Shown piece by piece: positions 11,222 to 22,472 of a stretch of 64,000 nt of DNA (the first letter of the stretch is position 1; each line of letters opens with the position of its first letter). Where the stretch lies: contig JAZDSV010000002.1 in the NCBI GenBank assembly GCA_036784855.1, positions 294,501-358,500 on the forward strand. The letters run 5' to 3'. This stretch comes from Aphelidium insulamus (taxonomy: Eukaryota; Aphelidiomycota; Aphelidea; Aphelidiaceae). The notes under the pieces were generated by a model that was not told the origin of the DNA, searched no databases, and saw only the letters and a list, made by a program, of their open reading frames with translations. The position numbers were made by a program, and so were the translations under genes.

Positions 11222-13061
11222 TCACTTGTTGTCTAATGTGGTTTGTGGCGGTGGTCGCTGTTTTTGACCGACGAGAAAGTACGTCGAAACTTCGCCAATG
11301 CCCTTGATTAATTGCACTCCTCGCGGCTCACACTCAAAATCGACATGCAGGCGATTAAATGTGGTTTCTGATATTTGAATTCGCCCCGCCAAACTTGTCG
11401 ATTCCATTCTGCTGGCAATATTTGTCGCGTCCCCGAAGCCTGATCAGCAAAGGTTATATATTACATGGATGTCGTACAGCAATAATGGACCTACAATCGT
11501 AGGTAAACTTTTCGGTGCCGATAATACCCGCCATCACGGGGCCAGAGTTGATGCCGATTCGCAGATCAAACGCGGTACCGTGCTTCTCATTGAACGCCGG
11601 CATGATTGCCATCATCTCTAATGCCAGCTCGGCAACTTTTCGCGCGTCATCACCACTAGGTTCCGGCACGCCACATACACACATGTACCCATCGCCGATG
11701 GTTTTAATCTTGGTGACGCCATGCTTAACAGAGAGCCTGTCAAACATGGAGAACAAGTGTCCCAGCACAAATACGATTTCGCTGGCCGCCCGCGTGCGGC
11801 AAAACGCCGTGAAGCTGACAATGTCGCAGAAAAGAATTGTCGCCGCGTCAAACTCGTCAGCAATCACGAGATCTTGATCAGAGGTGATAGGCTCCGCCTT
11901 CAGGCGACTAATTATTCCTTGAGGGAGAATATTGGCCAGAATGGATTCAGTAACTTGATTGGCGGCGCTGAGAGTGGCGAGAGCATATCGCAGCTCGATC
12001 TCGGACATTGCTTGCTGGCTGAGCAGCGTAAGCACCTCCAGCTGGTCAGCGTTCAGCTCGCGTGGCTTTCTGTCAATAACACAGAAACTGCCTAGCGGAT
12101 TTCCATTCTCTGCGATAAGTGGTACGCCGGCGTAGAATCGTATATCCGGTGAACCGGTGACCAGAGGATTGTCGGCGAAACGGACATCCCGAGTGGCATC
12201 CGGAATGATGAAGATGTTGTGCGGTTCTCGAATGGCGTGACTACAGAAAGAGTAGGCCCGTGGTGTTTCGGTAGCCTCCAGGCCGTAATGTGATTTGAAG
12301 AACTGTCGGTCCTTGTCCACCAGTGAAATCTATGCCATAAGTTGGCTCAACTACAACAAATTGCACAATATCTAACTTGCACAAGAAATGGGCATGTTCA
12401 ACAGTTTTGCCGCCAGTTTTGTCAGCGTGTCGTACACGGGTTCTTCTGGCGAATCTAGCAGTTCGTACCGCTGCAGTGTCTCTAGCCGTTTCTGCTCTGC
12501 AGCGGACGATTCGGCATCTGCGGCCAACTTGTCTAGACCTTCCAGTGACGGTCTGGTTGCGGTGCTGCAGGCAGTGAGAGGTGCGCTGCTTGGCTGGTCC
12601 ACAAAATGTCGCGCCCTGTGCTGCCTCGATGCACTCCGGTTTGTCAGAGTGGTCGCCGCTTTGATGACGTGCATGGACTATTCAGTTAGCCTATAACCCG
12701 CTGACACAACGGTACCCAAACTACCACTGCTCACCTTGCTGACCAGGGAAGCATTGTTGCGCATAATGTCTGCCAGTTCATCCAATGCAGACTCCGTGTC
12801 GCCGCCGGTGCCCACGCTGTACTGCGAGCCCCTGACACTGTTTGGTGGAGGCAAAGGCGCTGTAAGGTCACGCAAGGGTGGCGTTCGAGACATAGTCATG
12901 GATGGCGTGCTGCCAGACTCCAGCTGCGTGTGGGACTTGCTACGAAGGCTGTGTGACGCATCGAGCGGCATCGGCGCCGCTGAATCGGCCATCTTGGGAA
13001 TTTGTTTGCTTTGTGCGCCCACCGGTGACTCACTCCGACATGATTCTAGTCCGGCTAACAT
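11222..13061 (-). CDS. GAF-domain class III adenylyl cyclase, copy 2
   Basis: Exons read 13061-12735, 12677-12381, 12329-11495, 11439-11222 (545 aa). Same plan as its neighbours: variable Ser/Pro N-terminus with GSQYSV and LADIMRNNASLVSK, single GAF domain (LDSPEEPVYDTLTKLAAKLL ... GSFCVIDRKPREL), and cyclase domain with FCDIVSFTAFC, KIKTIGDGYM and, after splicing, YDCFGDATN. The Lys/Asp pair predicts ATP as substrate. Intron positions and phases match copies 1 and 3 exactly, so the array arose by tandem duplication. Here it is the second intron (12330-12380) that begins GCAAGT. A later Met (MADSAAPMPLDAS) is an alternative start. Confidence 0.9.
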
Positions 13062-13165
13062 GTGTAGCTGCTTAATATTAAATATTATATTAAATATTTT
13101 TCTCTGTAACTATTTTGTCACTGTCATTTGCCGGTAGGTCACTCTATTTCATTGTCAGGCGGTAT

Positions 13166-14873
13166 TCATTTGTGACCAGACAGGTAGTAGGTGGTTACTT
13201 CACCGATGCCCTTGAGAGTTTTCACTCCGCAAGGTTCGCACTCATACTCGGATTTCACGAGTGAATAAGTCTCTTCCGATATCTGCACTTTACCAGCAGT
13301 CGACGTCGACTCCAGCCGGCTGGCAATATTGGTTGCGTCACCAAAGCCTTGCAGATTATAATCAAACATGTATGACGGACACATGAACGTACAGTCATAG
13401 GTGAACTTTTCTGTTCCAATGATTCCCGCCATTACTGGGCCCGAGTTGATGCCAATACGCAGCTGAAAGCTGGTGCCGTGCTTCTTATTAAATTCCGGCA
13501 TGAGTGACATCATTTCCAGTGCCAACTCGGCAACTTTTGTTGCGTGGTATTTTGTAGGTTCCGGCACACCGCACACACACATGTACCCGTCACCGATTGT
13601 TTTAATCTTGGTGACGCCGTACTTTACGCACAGCCTGTCAAACATGGAGAACAGGTGTCCCAGCACCGAGACCACTTCGCCGGCAGACTGTGAACGGCAA
13701 AAGGTGGTAAAGTTGACAATGTCGCAGAAGAGAATTGTCGCAGCATCGAATTCATCGGCGATGACCAAGTCCTGGTCGGGACAGATCGGGATGGCCTTGA
13801 GTCTGGACACGATGCCCTGCGGCAATATGTTCCCCAGTATGGACTCGGTGACTTGATTAGCCGCACTGAGTGTGGCAAGTGCATATCGCAGCTCGATTTC
13901 GGACATTGCTTGCTGTGCGAGGAGTGTCAGAACCTCGAGCTGGTCAGCATTCAATTCTCGTGGCTTTCTGTCTATTACGCAGAAACTACCAATAGGACTT
14001 CCATTCTCCGCTATCATGGGCACTCCGGCGTAATAGCGGATATCGGGAGCTCCCGTGACTAGGGGATTGTCTGCGAAGCGAATATCACGCGTGGCATCCG
14101 GAATGATGAAGATGTTGTGCGGGTCGCGGATTGCGTGACTGCAAAACGAATATGCGCGAGGTGTCTCGGTAGCATCGAGGCCATAGTGCGATTTAAAGAA
14201 CTGTCTGTCCTTATCCACCAGTGATATCTGCAGCAATATATTTGATCAAATATGGAAATATTAGCTGACTGGCACATACACACGAAATAGGCATGTCGAG
14301 TAGCTTGGCAGCAAGCTTGGTCAGCGTGTCATACACCGGCTCTTCTGGAGTGTCCAGCAGTGAATATCTCCGCAAAGTATCGAGTCTTCGCTCCTCATAA
14401 TCAGTATTCATTGATGCATCGAGTGCTGTAGAAGGTTCATCTGCCAAGCGATCTAGATCTTGACCCGACTGCAACACAGAATTGCTTCCTGTAGGCGGGT
14501 AACTGTCAGCGGAATTGGAGAATTTTCGCCAGTGCAATTGCTTTGTTGCGTTTCGACTGGCCAGACTTGTTGCAGCTTTCATAACATGCACCGACTAGAA
14601 GTAAGTTAAATGTACATATGTGAAAATAAATTTAGTGGAATGCACCTTGCTCACGAGGGACGCCGTGTTGCGCATAATCTCTGCCAAATCCCTGATCGCA
14701 GACTCATTGCTATTCGGGATGGCAACACTATACTGCGAGCTACCGACGCTATTAGGCGGCTGACTCGGTACAGCTTCCGCCGACTGTATCAAATTCAATG
14801 AAGTGGAGGGCGATTCCAACAAGTTGGAGTGCGATGCGACCACGGTGTACGATTGCGCTCGTTGCTGGGCCAT
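13166..14873 (-). CDS. GAF-domain class III adenylyl cyclase, copy 3
   Basis: Exons read 14873-14646, 14594-14280, 14227-13393, 13347-13166 (519 aa). It has the shared N-terminal motif (GSSQYSV ... LAEIMRNTASLVSK), GAF domain (LDTPEEPVYDTLTKLAAKLL) and class III cyclase domain (FCDIVNFTTFC, KIKTIGDGYM, YDCFGDATNIASR). The last intron (13348-13392) is 45 nt, a multiple of three, with no stop. Retention would insert 15 residues into the substrate-binding loop, so the spliced form is taken as active. All introns here are GT-AG. It heads the array, next to a LINE relic. Confidence 0.9.
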
Positions 14874-15076
14874 GATCAGTGGTATCTACTTGGACAAAGT
14901 AATATCAATCCCCACGAGATACTTGCACGCACAAGTAGCGCGCCTACACGTGAGACGAGAACGACTGCACGGAGCCTCGGGGAGACACAAACAGAAAAAC
15001 ACACGAGCAGGGTTACCTAGGCAATCGGAACAATCAACTGATGTACTGAACAATCAACAATGTGCTGATGAGTTCG

Positions 15077-15235
15077 GACCCCGATTTACATGAAGGCTTC
15101 CGACTGAATGATGACAAGCGTAGAATACAACGCATACTTGGCAGCAACACCAAGCCTACTAGGAGACAGAGGAAAAGCTGAACGAGTCATCTGTGTACAT
15201 TATGGCATTCTCTCAGCCCCGGCTCTCCGGAAAAA
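15077..15235 (+). mobile_element. Non-LTR retrotransposon (LINE) 3' relic
   Basis: This stretch closely resembles the minus-strand reading of the LINE at 43.5-44.4 kb. Both have DLHEG[FI]RLND followed by near-identical DNA around GAGACAGAGGAAAAGCTGAA and CATTCTCTC. It carries stops and is a dead fragment. The rest of the 14874-15393 gap holds the promoter of adenylyl cyclase copy 3 and a short leader to the Crinkler-like gene; nothing else is recognised. Confidence 0.7.
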
Positions 15236-15393
15236 AAGGTAGCGGTATGATTTCATGGACGATTAGCCGAAGCTTTGCCGCCATCTATCGTGACCTTTTG
15301 ATTCATCGATTGAGTTGAACGAATTCTACCAATCGGAACACGAATTGGTGACGCCACTCACTCGCCAAACGTCTGCATCTCAGTAAACTCCTC

Positions 15394-17219
15394 ATGGCCG
15401 ACGAAAAAGCAGAAATTATTGCGGCGCTTAATACCGTCGACCCACTACCACGCGATTTAATTGACCAGCTCGCTGCTGCGGAGGGTGATGAGCTTGGAAG
15501 AAAGACGAAGACGTGGTTGCGCTACACGAAGGAGGACTGGATACGCCGGCGCGTTGATGATGGCGACGCCATTTACAACGCACTGCACGCCACACTGGGT
15601 AAGCAGCATGAATATGTGATGACGAAGCTGACGGTCTCATAGATGACTGTTATCTTCCACGACGTACCACTGATGAGGATCTGAAATTGCTTGAAGAAGA
15701 AAATCGCCTGGCTCGCGAAGTAGATGAAGCGGTGCCGCTAAATAGTATCAACTTGTCGCATCACCATCTTGCTCGATCGGATCTCGTTGCGAAACTGGCC
15801 GAGGCGATACAAAAGTCCTACGTGGTTTCTATGTCATCACCAGCGGGAACAGGAAAGACATCCCTAGTGCGGCTGTATCGTCGGCAGGAAGAGGAGATTA
15901 ATGGTCGAGTTCGATGTATTTATCTTACATGCAATGTCAAGATGTCTCTCAGCGACTTGCTCAAGAAGTATGTAAAGCTTGACATCGTGACGGGATACTG
16001 TGGTATTACTACTTCTCGGTCCAAAATCGTGGTCATCCTAGATGATGCGCAGTCCATGTTTACCGATGATAATCGAGAAACTTGGTGTGCACTGTTGAAG
16101 ATGGAGACTAAGGACATTCCGAAGCTTCGTTTTCTCATTTGTGCAACACACCAGTTGGAAACAGATCCCACGAGTCCCGCAGACGTGTCGAATTGGCCAC
16201 GTTTTTTGCGGTCTGATTTGTTGTTGACCAATGAAGAATCGCTGGAGTTACTTTTGTTCCCTGCTCCAATCGGTCTTTCTGAAATGCTGAAGGGACTGCC
16301 TAGCATTTTGGACCTGCTGATATCCATAGTGGGCGGTAATGCTGCTGCATTACGCATGTCTATCAATTCTTTGCGAGGCAAATTTGACGGTTATGTCACT
16401 GTATCTGATGAAGAATGCGTCAACTTTTGTATTGGCTCTGTAATGTTGGACGGCATGAGTCGTTGCTTTGGAAAAAAACTCTTAGAACCACTTCGAGATG
16501 ATTACAAGAGCTTGCTGAAACGATGCTTTTCATCACCGCAAGACATCAATTTTGAACTTGAAGATGCCAGAGACAAGAAGTCGTACAGTCAGCTGCAAAA
16601 GTGCGGAGTTCTAGTGGAATCCGCTGTCAACAGAGCGCGCACAACGGTTGAGTTCACGTCGTCACTGTCACGTTGGTACTTTCTCGCCTGGGTATTCCCA
16701 AAGCGTTCGGCGAATAATCCCGCAAGTTTGAAAGAATTAGTTTTGAAGTCGGTCCAAAGTATGTCGGCCCACACATTGATGAAATCTGCGGTAGGCGGAG
16801 ACTTTCCAAAAGAAGGTACATTCCAGCATCTTTTTATGGAAGGTCTCACCCTCAATACCACGGCATCATGTCACATCTGTCCCGAATTGGGCAAAGTGTT
16901 TGACACCAAGCAACGTATCGCAGGCGAAATCGATTTCTACCTGAATGGCAATCTTCGTTATGGTATTGAGTTGCTCATTAAAGGGGATCGAGTCAACGGC
17001 CACTACCAGCGCTTTTCTTCCTCCGGAAAATACAACCCACTTGCACTCAATGAGTGGTGCATTGTTGACTTTTGCGCCAACAAGTCTGGAATGCCGGGAA
17101 ATGTGAAGCGTGCCCAGAATCGCATTACGGTGATATTCACGGAAGGTTCGTATGACACATGCACTGTTGTAGTTGCTGAAGACCCGGAGCATCTCGTCAA
17201 TGTGAAGCTTAACACTTGA
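15394..17219 (+). CDS. Crinkler (CRN)-like P-loop NTPase + REase-fold nuclease
   Basis: Two exons, 15394-15598 and 15643-17219 (593 aa). The N-terminal helical part has WLRYTKEDWIRR and IYNALH, a pattern I associate with the linker ahead of the NTPase in Crinkler-type proteins. The NTPase has a Walker A (SSPAGTGKTSLVRLYR) and Walker B (KIVVILDDAQSM). The C-terminal ~120 residues hold a restriction-endonuclease-like core: GEIDFYLNG, then RYGIELLIKGDRVNGH, then WCIVDFC. Asp, Glu and Lys sit at the expected catalytic positions. No secretion signal and no LFLAK-type header is seen, so host delivery is not supported by sequence. These proteins are known from oomycetes, chytrids and Rhizophagus; suggested roles include effectors and internal DNA-targeting defence. 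The function here is unknown. Confidence 0.78.
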
Positions 17220-17735
17220 ATAGAGTCACTTAAAAGCAGTGTGGCGGTTTTGTAGGTATCTACGCTGACTAGGCCTCTGAGCGAGTGTGCGCCGCCAAAC
17301 ATATTGTGATAAACGTGATAAACGTGTCGTGCATAGCAACCCCAGCCAGTCGGACATCAAGTCTGCGTTTGAGAAGTTAAACGTTTCGACCAATTACCGC
17401 ATCATTTACGATCGGCTGTTCCATAACTGAACTTGGTAGCTATTTGCTTTCTGTAAACGCAACTATGCTGACTTTTAGGGGTCAGGTTGTTGTCTTTGGG
17501 TCGTTGTTCTCGTTTCCTCGTAAGTTTCCAGTATGTTGCGAGAGCATGTCCATACTAACTCCCACATTTACACTCGCCTGTAATAATAAATTCATATCAT
17601 CCTAGTACAGCTTGAGCGTTGTGGGCAATAATTTCATCATCCATAATAAACCCCCACAACTCCTAGTACATATATATCAATAATGTATTTATTTAAACGA
17701 AATCTATTGGATACATATTGCACAGTGACAACGGC
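17220..17735. other. Intergenic region with an orphan reading frame
   Basis: From about 17290 to 17430 on the plus strand a frame is open and ends in SDIKSAFEKLNVSTNYRIIY followed by a few residues and TGA. It has no ATG and no partner exon could be found, so it may be the end of a decayed gene. The remainder (17440-17735) is AT-rich and holds the promoter of the DnaJ gene; nothing else is visible. Confidence 0.35.
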
Positions 17736-19642
17736 ATGAAATGCCACTATGCGGTGCTGGACGTGGCGCCCGACGCGTCAGCGGACGATATTAAGCGCGC
17801 ATACCGCCGCCAGGCCCTGACGCATCACCCGGACAAGCATGCGCCAGAGCGTCGAGAGGAGGCCACCGCCTATTTCCGCCTCATCCAGCAGGCGTACGAA
17901 GTGCTGTCTGACGAGCAGGAGCGCGCCTGGTACGACCGCCACCGCGCCGAGATCCTGCGCAGTGACCATCCCCGTGGCGGCCCTACTGCGGCCGCATCTG
18001 GTGCGTTATATTGCACCACTCGATGAATGCACGATAACTAACTAATACAGGCGGCGATCACGGCGGGGTGGACGAGGACCTGGTGGACGTGATGGCCTAC
18101 TTTACCAGCAGCGCGTATGACTCCATGGACGACTCGCCGCGCGGATTCTTCACCGTCTACCGAGACGTGTTTGATGCATTGCGCAGTCAGGAGCTGCAGT
18201 TCCGCGAGTACTATGCGTCTAGTGGATTCCGCACAAGTGGCGATGAAGTGGATGACGATGGCGATGCGGCAATGGCTGTGCCATGGACTACATTCGGCTC
18301 CACTAGCACCACTGACTACAAGCAGCTTACAGAGTTTTACGCCTATTGGACAAACTTTTCCACAGCTGTGCGCTTCGAATGGTGCGATCAGTATGCTCTC
18401 CGACAGGTATGGCTTGTGTGCGTGTGTGTTCAGAAGTGTATACACGACATCATTATGTGATCTAATAAGTTCAGGCCAAGAATAGGAGTGTTAGACGAAT
18501 GATGGAAAAGGAGAACAAGAGGCTGAGGAGTGCGGCGCGCCGTGAATACAACGAGTCGGTGCGTGCGCTGGCACTCTATGTCCAGAAGCGTGATGCGCGT
18601 TATCAACGGCTGGCCGAAGGTTAGATGCTTCAGTACTGGTACATGAACGAATATACTCATGGCGAGCTACTACATAGAGGCCAAAGCTGCCAGAGAGACC
18701 AAGGCGGCACTGCAAGCTGCTGCAAGGTCGCGTGAAAAGGCCGAACGTGACCGCGAGATGATTAGTGAGTACCGCGAGCAAGAATGGATGAAGGTACCGG
18801 AGGAGCGACTGAATGCTGCAATTCGTGACGGCATAAACGAGTTTACCAGCCGGGACGACAGCAATCAGGACCGGAGCGACACAGCCAATGATGAAGAGGC
18901 CGAAGAGACAGAAGACCGGGCAAGTGACGCCTCCGCCGACTCCATTGACCCAGAGGGTATCTACTGCGTTGCTTGCTCCAAATCGTTTCGATCCGACAAG
19001 CAATTCGCAAACCACGAACGGTCCAAGAAGCACATTAAGAACGTGAAGGCTCTGCGCCATCAAATACTGGAAGAGGAGCGGCAGTATGGCGGCAATGCGG
19101 AAGGTGCAGCCAGTGATGACCAGTTGTCGGGCGATGAAGAGTTTTACGACGCCACCGAAGATGAACTTTTCAGTACTGCAGCAGTGGATGCTGGTGACAA
19201 TGCTGACACATCGCCGGTGGAGGCGCACGAAAAGATCTCAGCAGCGCTAGCGCCTGCAGGCACTATAGAGCCGACGAGTGATGAGGGCAACAGTGATAAC
19301 GACGACGATGACAACTCGGAAACCGACTTGTCAAGTCGATTGAAACAGCAGGCGACCGTGTCGACTGTTGGCGACCATGAAGGCCATGAAGACCATGTGG
19401 AGGACAGCAAGCAGCAGCGTGCAACAACAGCCGCCGCAAAGAAGCCCGGCGCCAGACGGAGAAGGCACAAGGGCGGCGGCAAGGCTGACGACAACACCGC
19501 GGCGGCAGAGTGGCGGTGCAACGTGTGCCTGGAGACGTTCGACTCTCGGAACCGCATGTTTGACCACATTAAGCGCGAGGACCACGCACAGGCGCCCGCG
19601 GGCAAGGAGCCTCAGCAGCGGAGGAAGCCACGCAGAAAGTAG
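17736..19642 (+). CDS. J-domain zinc-finger protein DNAJC21/Jjj1
   Basis: Four exons: 17736-18000, 18051-18406, 18475-18619, 18678-19642 (576 aa). An N-terminal J domain ([25 protein letters not shown] motif) is followed by a charged coiled-coil stretch ([20 protein letters not shown]). Two C2H2 fingers come next: [19 protein letters not shown]...H and [20 protein letters not shown]...H, separated by a long acidic region. The tail is basic. This is the layout of yeast Jjj1 and human DNAJC21, cytosolic Hsp70 partners that release late factors (Arx1/Rei1 route) from the 60S ribosomal subunit. The start is the first ATG of the J domain. It is convergent with PTRHD1, 17 nt away. Confidence 0.92.
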
Positions 19643-19659
19643 ACCCATTTATATATATT

Positions 19660-20130
19660 CTACACCTTAAGCAGCTGGCACCGCTTTCGCATCAGGTCAA
19701 ACAGGGCCGGGTCGGCGTCCTTGGCGTAGGGAATGGTGGCCAGCGCGGTGTCGGTGTCGTCTGGTTGCTCGCGCCACACCTCGGCCGTCCAGCCGCCGTC
19801 GCCGATCGCCTGTGCCAGCTTCCGCAGTGCCGACGCGTTGTCCACCTGCCCAATGCCGCGTTAGACCACCGTAAGATGCACACAGCACCATGCATGGCAT
19901 TAAAGCACACACGGACACCCCCAGACCCTTACCTGCAGGACCACCTTGTGCATGGTGGCGAGACTGGCGCCGTAAGCAATCATGGCAGGGTGGTGGCGGT
20001 GAGACCACATGCACGCTGTGGCCGCGTGACACGCCTGCGCCATCACCGCGCCCAGTGGCCATGACAGGGGCGGCCGTAGCAGGTCCTTGCGCACCACCAC
20101 GAACATTGTCAGCGGTGCCGCGGCCGCCAT
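19660..20130 (-). CDS. PTRHD1: Pth2-fold peptidyl-tRNA hydrolase domain protein (PTRHD1-like)
   Basis: Two exons read 20130-19933 and 19845-19660 (127 aa). The sequence carries the Pth2-family pattern: VVVRKDLL, WPLGAVMAQACHAATA, SLATMHKVVLQ, LRKLAQAI and a late EQPDD...TIPYAK. PTRHD1 proteins share the Pth2 fold, but their hydrolase activity is uncertain. No targeting signal is clear. The start codon lies only 44 bp from that of the SAMHD1-like gene on the opposite strand, so the two must share a promoter. Confidence 0.9.
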
Positions 20131-20174
20131 GTGCCCCGAGATCGATTGTGCTGTGTGTCTCGTGCCGCACACAC
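20131..20174. promoter_or_regulatory. 44-bp divergent promoter/leader between PTRHD1 and SAMHD1-like genes
   Basis: Only 44 bp separate the two start codons on opposite strands. Both 5' UTRs and the core promoters must overlap each other or the neighbouring coding sequence. No TATA box is visible. Confidence 0.6.
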
Positions 20175-21776
20175 ATGAACGGCGCCGACCTGGACGATGC
20201 GCAGCTCGACCGCTACGGCAAGGTGGGTGTGCCATGGGTGTGCCCCCTCCCGGGCATACATGCATGTCTGCCTGCATGCTTGCCTACATCAACCCCTCAG
20301 CACATACACACACTCACACACCGCCCGGCAGGTCATCAATGACCCGCTGCATGGGCATATTGCTCTGGACGGCCTGCAGCTGCAGTTCATCGACACGCCG
20401 CAGTTCCAGCGACTGCGCGACCTGAAGCAGATGGGTAGCGCCTACTACGTGTTTCCGGGGGCGGCGCACAACCGGTTCGAGCACAGCATCGGTACTCCAA
20501 TGGTGTGCCCGGTAGTGGTGTAGTGATCTCATGCACAGGGGTGTCACATCTCGCGCGGCAAATGACCGAGCACCTGGCCAGACAGCAACCCGAGCTGGGG
20601 ATCGACAGGCGCGACGTGCAGTGCGTCCAGCTTGCGGGCCTGTGTCACGACCTCGGCCACGGCCCATTCAGCCACGTGTTTGACTCTGCATTCATACCGC
20701 GGGCGCGGCCGGGCGTGCAGTGGACCCACGAGCACGGCTCCGAACTGCTGCTGGACCTGCTGGTGGCGGAGAATGGCATCGAGGTGGACACGGCCGACCT
20801 GGCCTTCATCAAGGACTTGATTGTTGGTGAGCGGCGTGGCGGCGCTGTGACAGCGCACGAAGGCAGCAACAGTGGCAACGGCAACGGCAAAGCCTTCCTC
20901 TTTGACATCGTGGCCAACAAGCGCAACTCGGTGGACGTGGACAAGTTTGACTACATTCAGCGCGACTGCTTCAACGTCGGCCTGAAATCCAGCTACGATC
21001 CGTCGCGGCTCATCTGGCACGGCCGCGTCATCGACGAACAGATCTGCTTCGACCAGAAGGAGGTGTACAATGTGTACGAGATGTTCCACACGCGTTTCAG
21101 TCTCTTCAAACGCATCTACACGCACAAGGTTGGCAAGGCCGTGGAGCTGATGATTGTGGATGCGCTGCTGCTCGCCGACAACATGATGCACATTTCGGCC
21201 GCTATCGATGATCCGGCCCAGTACACTCAGCTAACAGACTGTGTGCTGCGAGAGATCGAAAAGAGTTCTGACCCGGCAAGTTGATATCTATATTGTTGAT
21301 ATAAGCCATGCGATACTAATGCAAATCAATTCACAATTCAGGCACTGGAAAAGGCTCGGCAGATAATTAAGCGCCTACGAAAGCGGGATTTATATCGATT
21401 TGTGGACGAGCATACGTTGCCGGGAGAGCTGCGACCGTTCATCACCGATGAACGTGTGTCCGCTGACGCTATAATGCGGCTGCTTGAAACATCGTCTGAC
21501 GGTGCGGCCGGCCTTACAACTGACGATATCATTGTCGAACGGGTCCCGATAAACTATGGAATGAAGGGCGAGAATCCCGTGGACAGCGTGCGCTTCTACT
21601 CCAAATGGAGTCGGGATGGTTTGCCTCTGACTCTGCGTGTTATTAGTTAACTCTCTTCCCTAGAATCGTTCACCATTCCACGGCACCGAGTCAGCTACTT
21701 GCTGCCCGAGAGATTTGAAGAAATATGTATAAGGGTGTTTGCCAGAGGTGCATTGAATTGCTCTTACTACTGTTAA
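20175..21776 (+). CDS. SAMHD1-like dNTP triphosphohydrolase (HD domain, no SAM domain)
   Basis: Five exons: 20175-20222, 20332-20491, 20539-21275, 21342-21618, 21664-21776 (444 aa). The first residues lead straight into the HD region ([24 protein letters not shown]). Metal-site motifs are present: HNRFEHS, then [13 protein letters not shown], then a distal Asp in [10 protein letters not shown]. The C-terminal part matches SAMHD1 ([23 protein letters not shown]). SAMHD1 cuts dNTPs to nucleosides and triphosphate, limiting dNTP pools. The N-terminal SAM domain of vertebrate SAMHD1 is absent, as in many microbial relatives. Intron 3 (21276-21341) is GC-AG; using it restores the conserved SSDPALEKAR junction. 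Allosteric residues cannot be judged by eye. Confidence 0.9.
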
Positions 21777-21788
21777 GCTCATTCGTGC

Positions 21789-22334
21789 ATGGCAGACCCC
21801 GCCAAAGTTCCTCAGATTCAGAAGGCCTTTCGGCGCTTCATGTCGCTGTTTATTCGTGATCTCAAACAAGAAACACTTGTGCAAGGACTGCAAGCGTCAC
21901 TGCCACCGTCGCTCACCCAATCTCCCATTCGATCCCTGGAGACCACATCTTCTCGCACAGCGGTACTTGACACCGTAAATGTGTCGGGAACATCGCCGCA
22001 GCATTTTATTAACGAGCGAGTAAACATCTCCGAGTTGTTGAGCCAGAGTGCAATGTTGGCACCTGAGTTTGCCGGTGCTGCCGCGGTACCCATCGTGGAA
22101 GAGTACGAGACGAATATGCGACACACTATTCCCTCTCAGGCGGCCTACCAGCAATATCTGCGCGAGAAGGCACAATCTCCTCGAAAAATTGCCAGCTCTA
22201 TTCTGCGTGAGCGCGGTATGTTGTGCATGCCTGTACACCAAATGCTAATGATATCCGCAGATAACAATGTGGATGACACGAAGCAGCGGCAAAAGAAATT
22301 CCTGGATGAATTGCATGGTGCAAACTTTGATTAG
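21789..22334 (+). CDS. Hypothetical protein, 166 aa
   Basis: Two exons, 21789-22215 and 22261-22334. The protein starts MADPAKVPQIQKAFRRFMSL, and contains VEEYETNMRHTIPS and a basic, helical C-terminus (DDTKQRQKKFLDELHG). No signal peptide, membrane segment or known domain is recognised. It begins 12 bp after the stop of the SAMHD1-like gene. The intron is clean (GTATGT...CGCAG) and frame-restoring, which supports a real gene. Confidence 0.65.
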   Translation: MADPAKVPQIQKAFRRFMSLFIRDLKQETLVQGLQASLPPSLTQSPIRSLETTSSRTAVLDTVNVSGTSPQHFINERVNISELLSQSAMLAPEFAGAAAVPIVEEYETNMRHTIPSQAAYQQYLREKAQSPRKIASSILRERGMLCMPVHQMLMISADNNVDDTKQRQKKFLDELHGANFD

Positions 22335-22472
22335 CCTTGGACACTACTTGAATACACCTCTCGTTGCGCTGGATGTTGTGTTGCTGCAGCAAATGTTGTC
22401 GTATGTTCTAAGCAGTGCGCCGTACTATATACATGCCTCCTGTTTCACGCGCCTGATCCGTGGTTAAAGGAA

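Noticed and set aside
15599..15642. Two separate genes in the Crinkler-like locus
   Set aside because: A 44-nt GTAAGC...ATAG intron joins the two frames exactly, and the joined protein has the expected family order.
20544..21191. 215-codon minus-strand frame
   Set aside because: Antisense to the SAMHD1-like HD domain.
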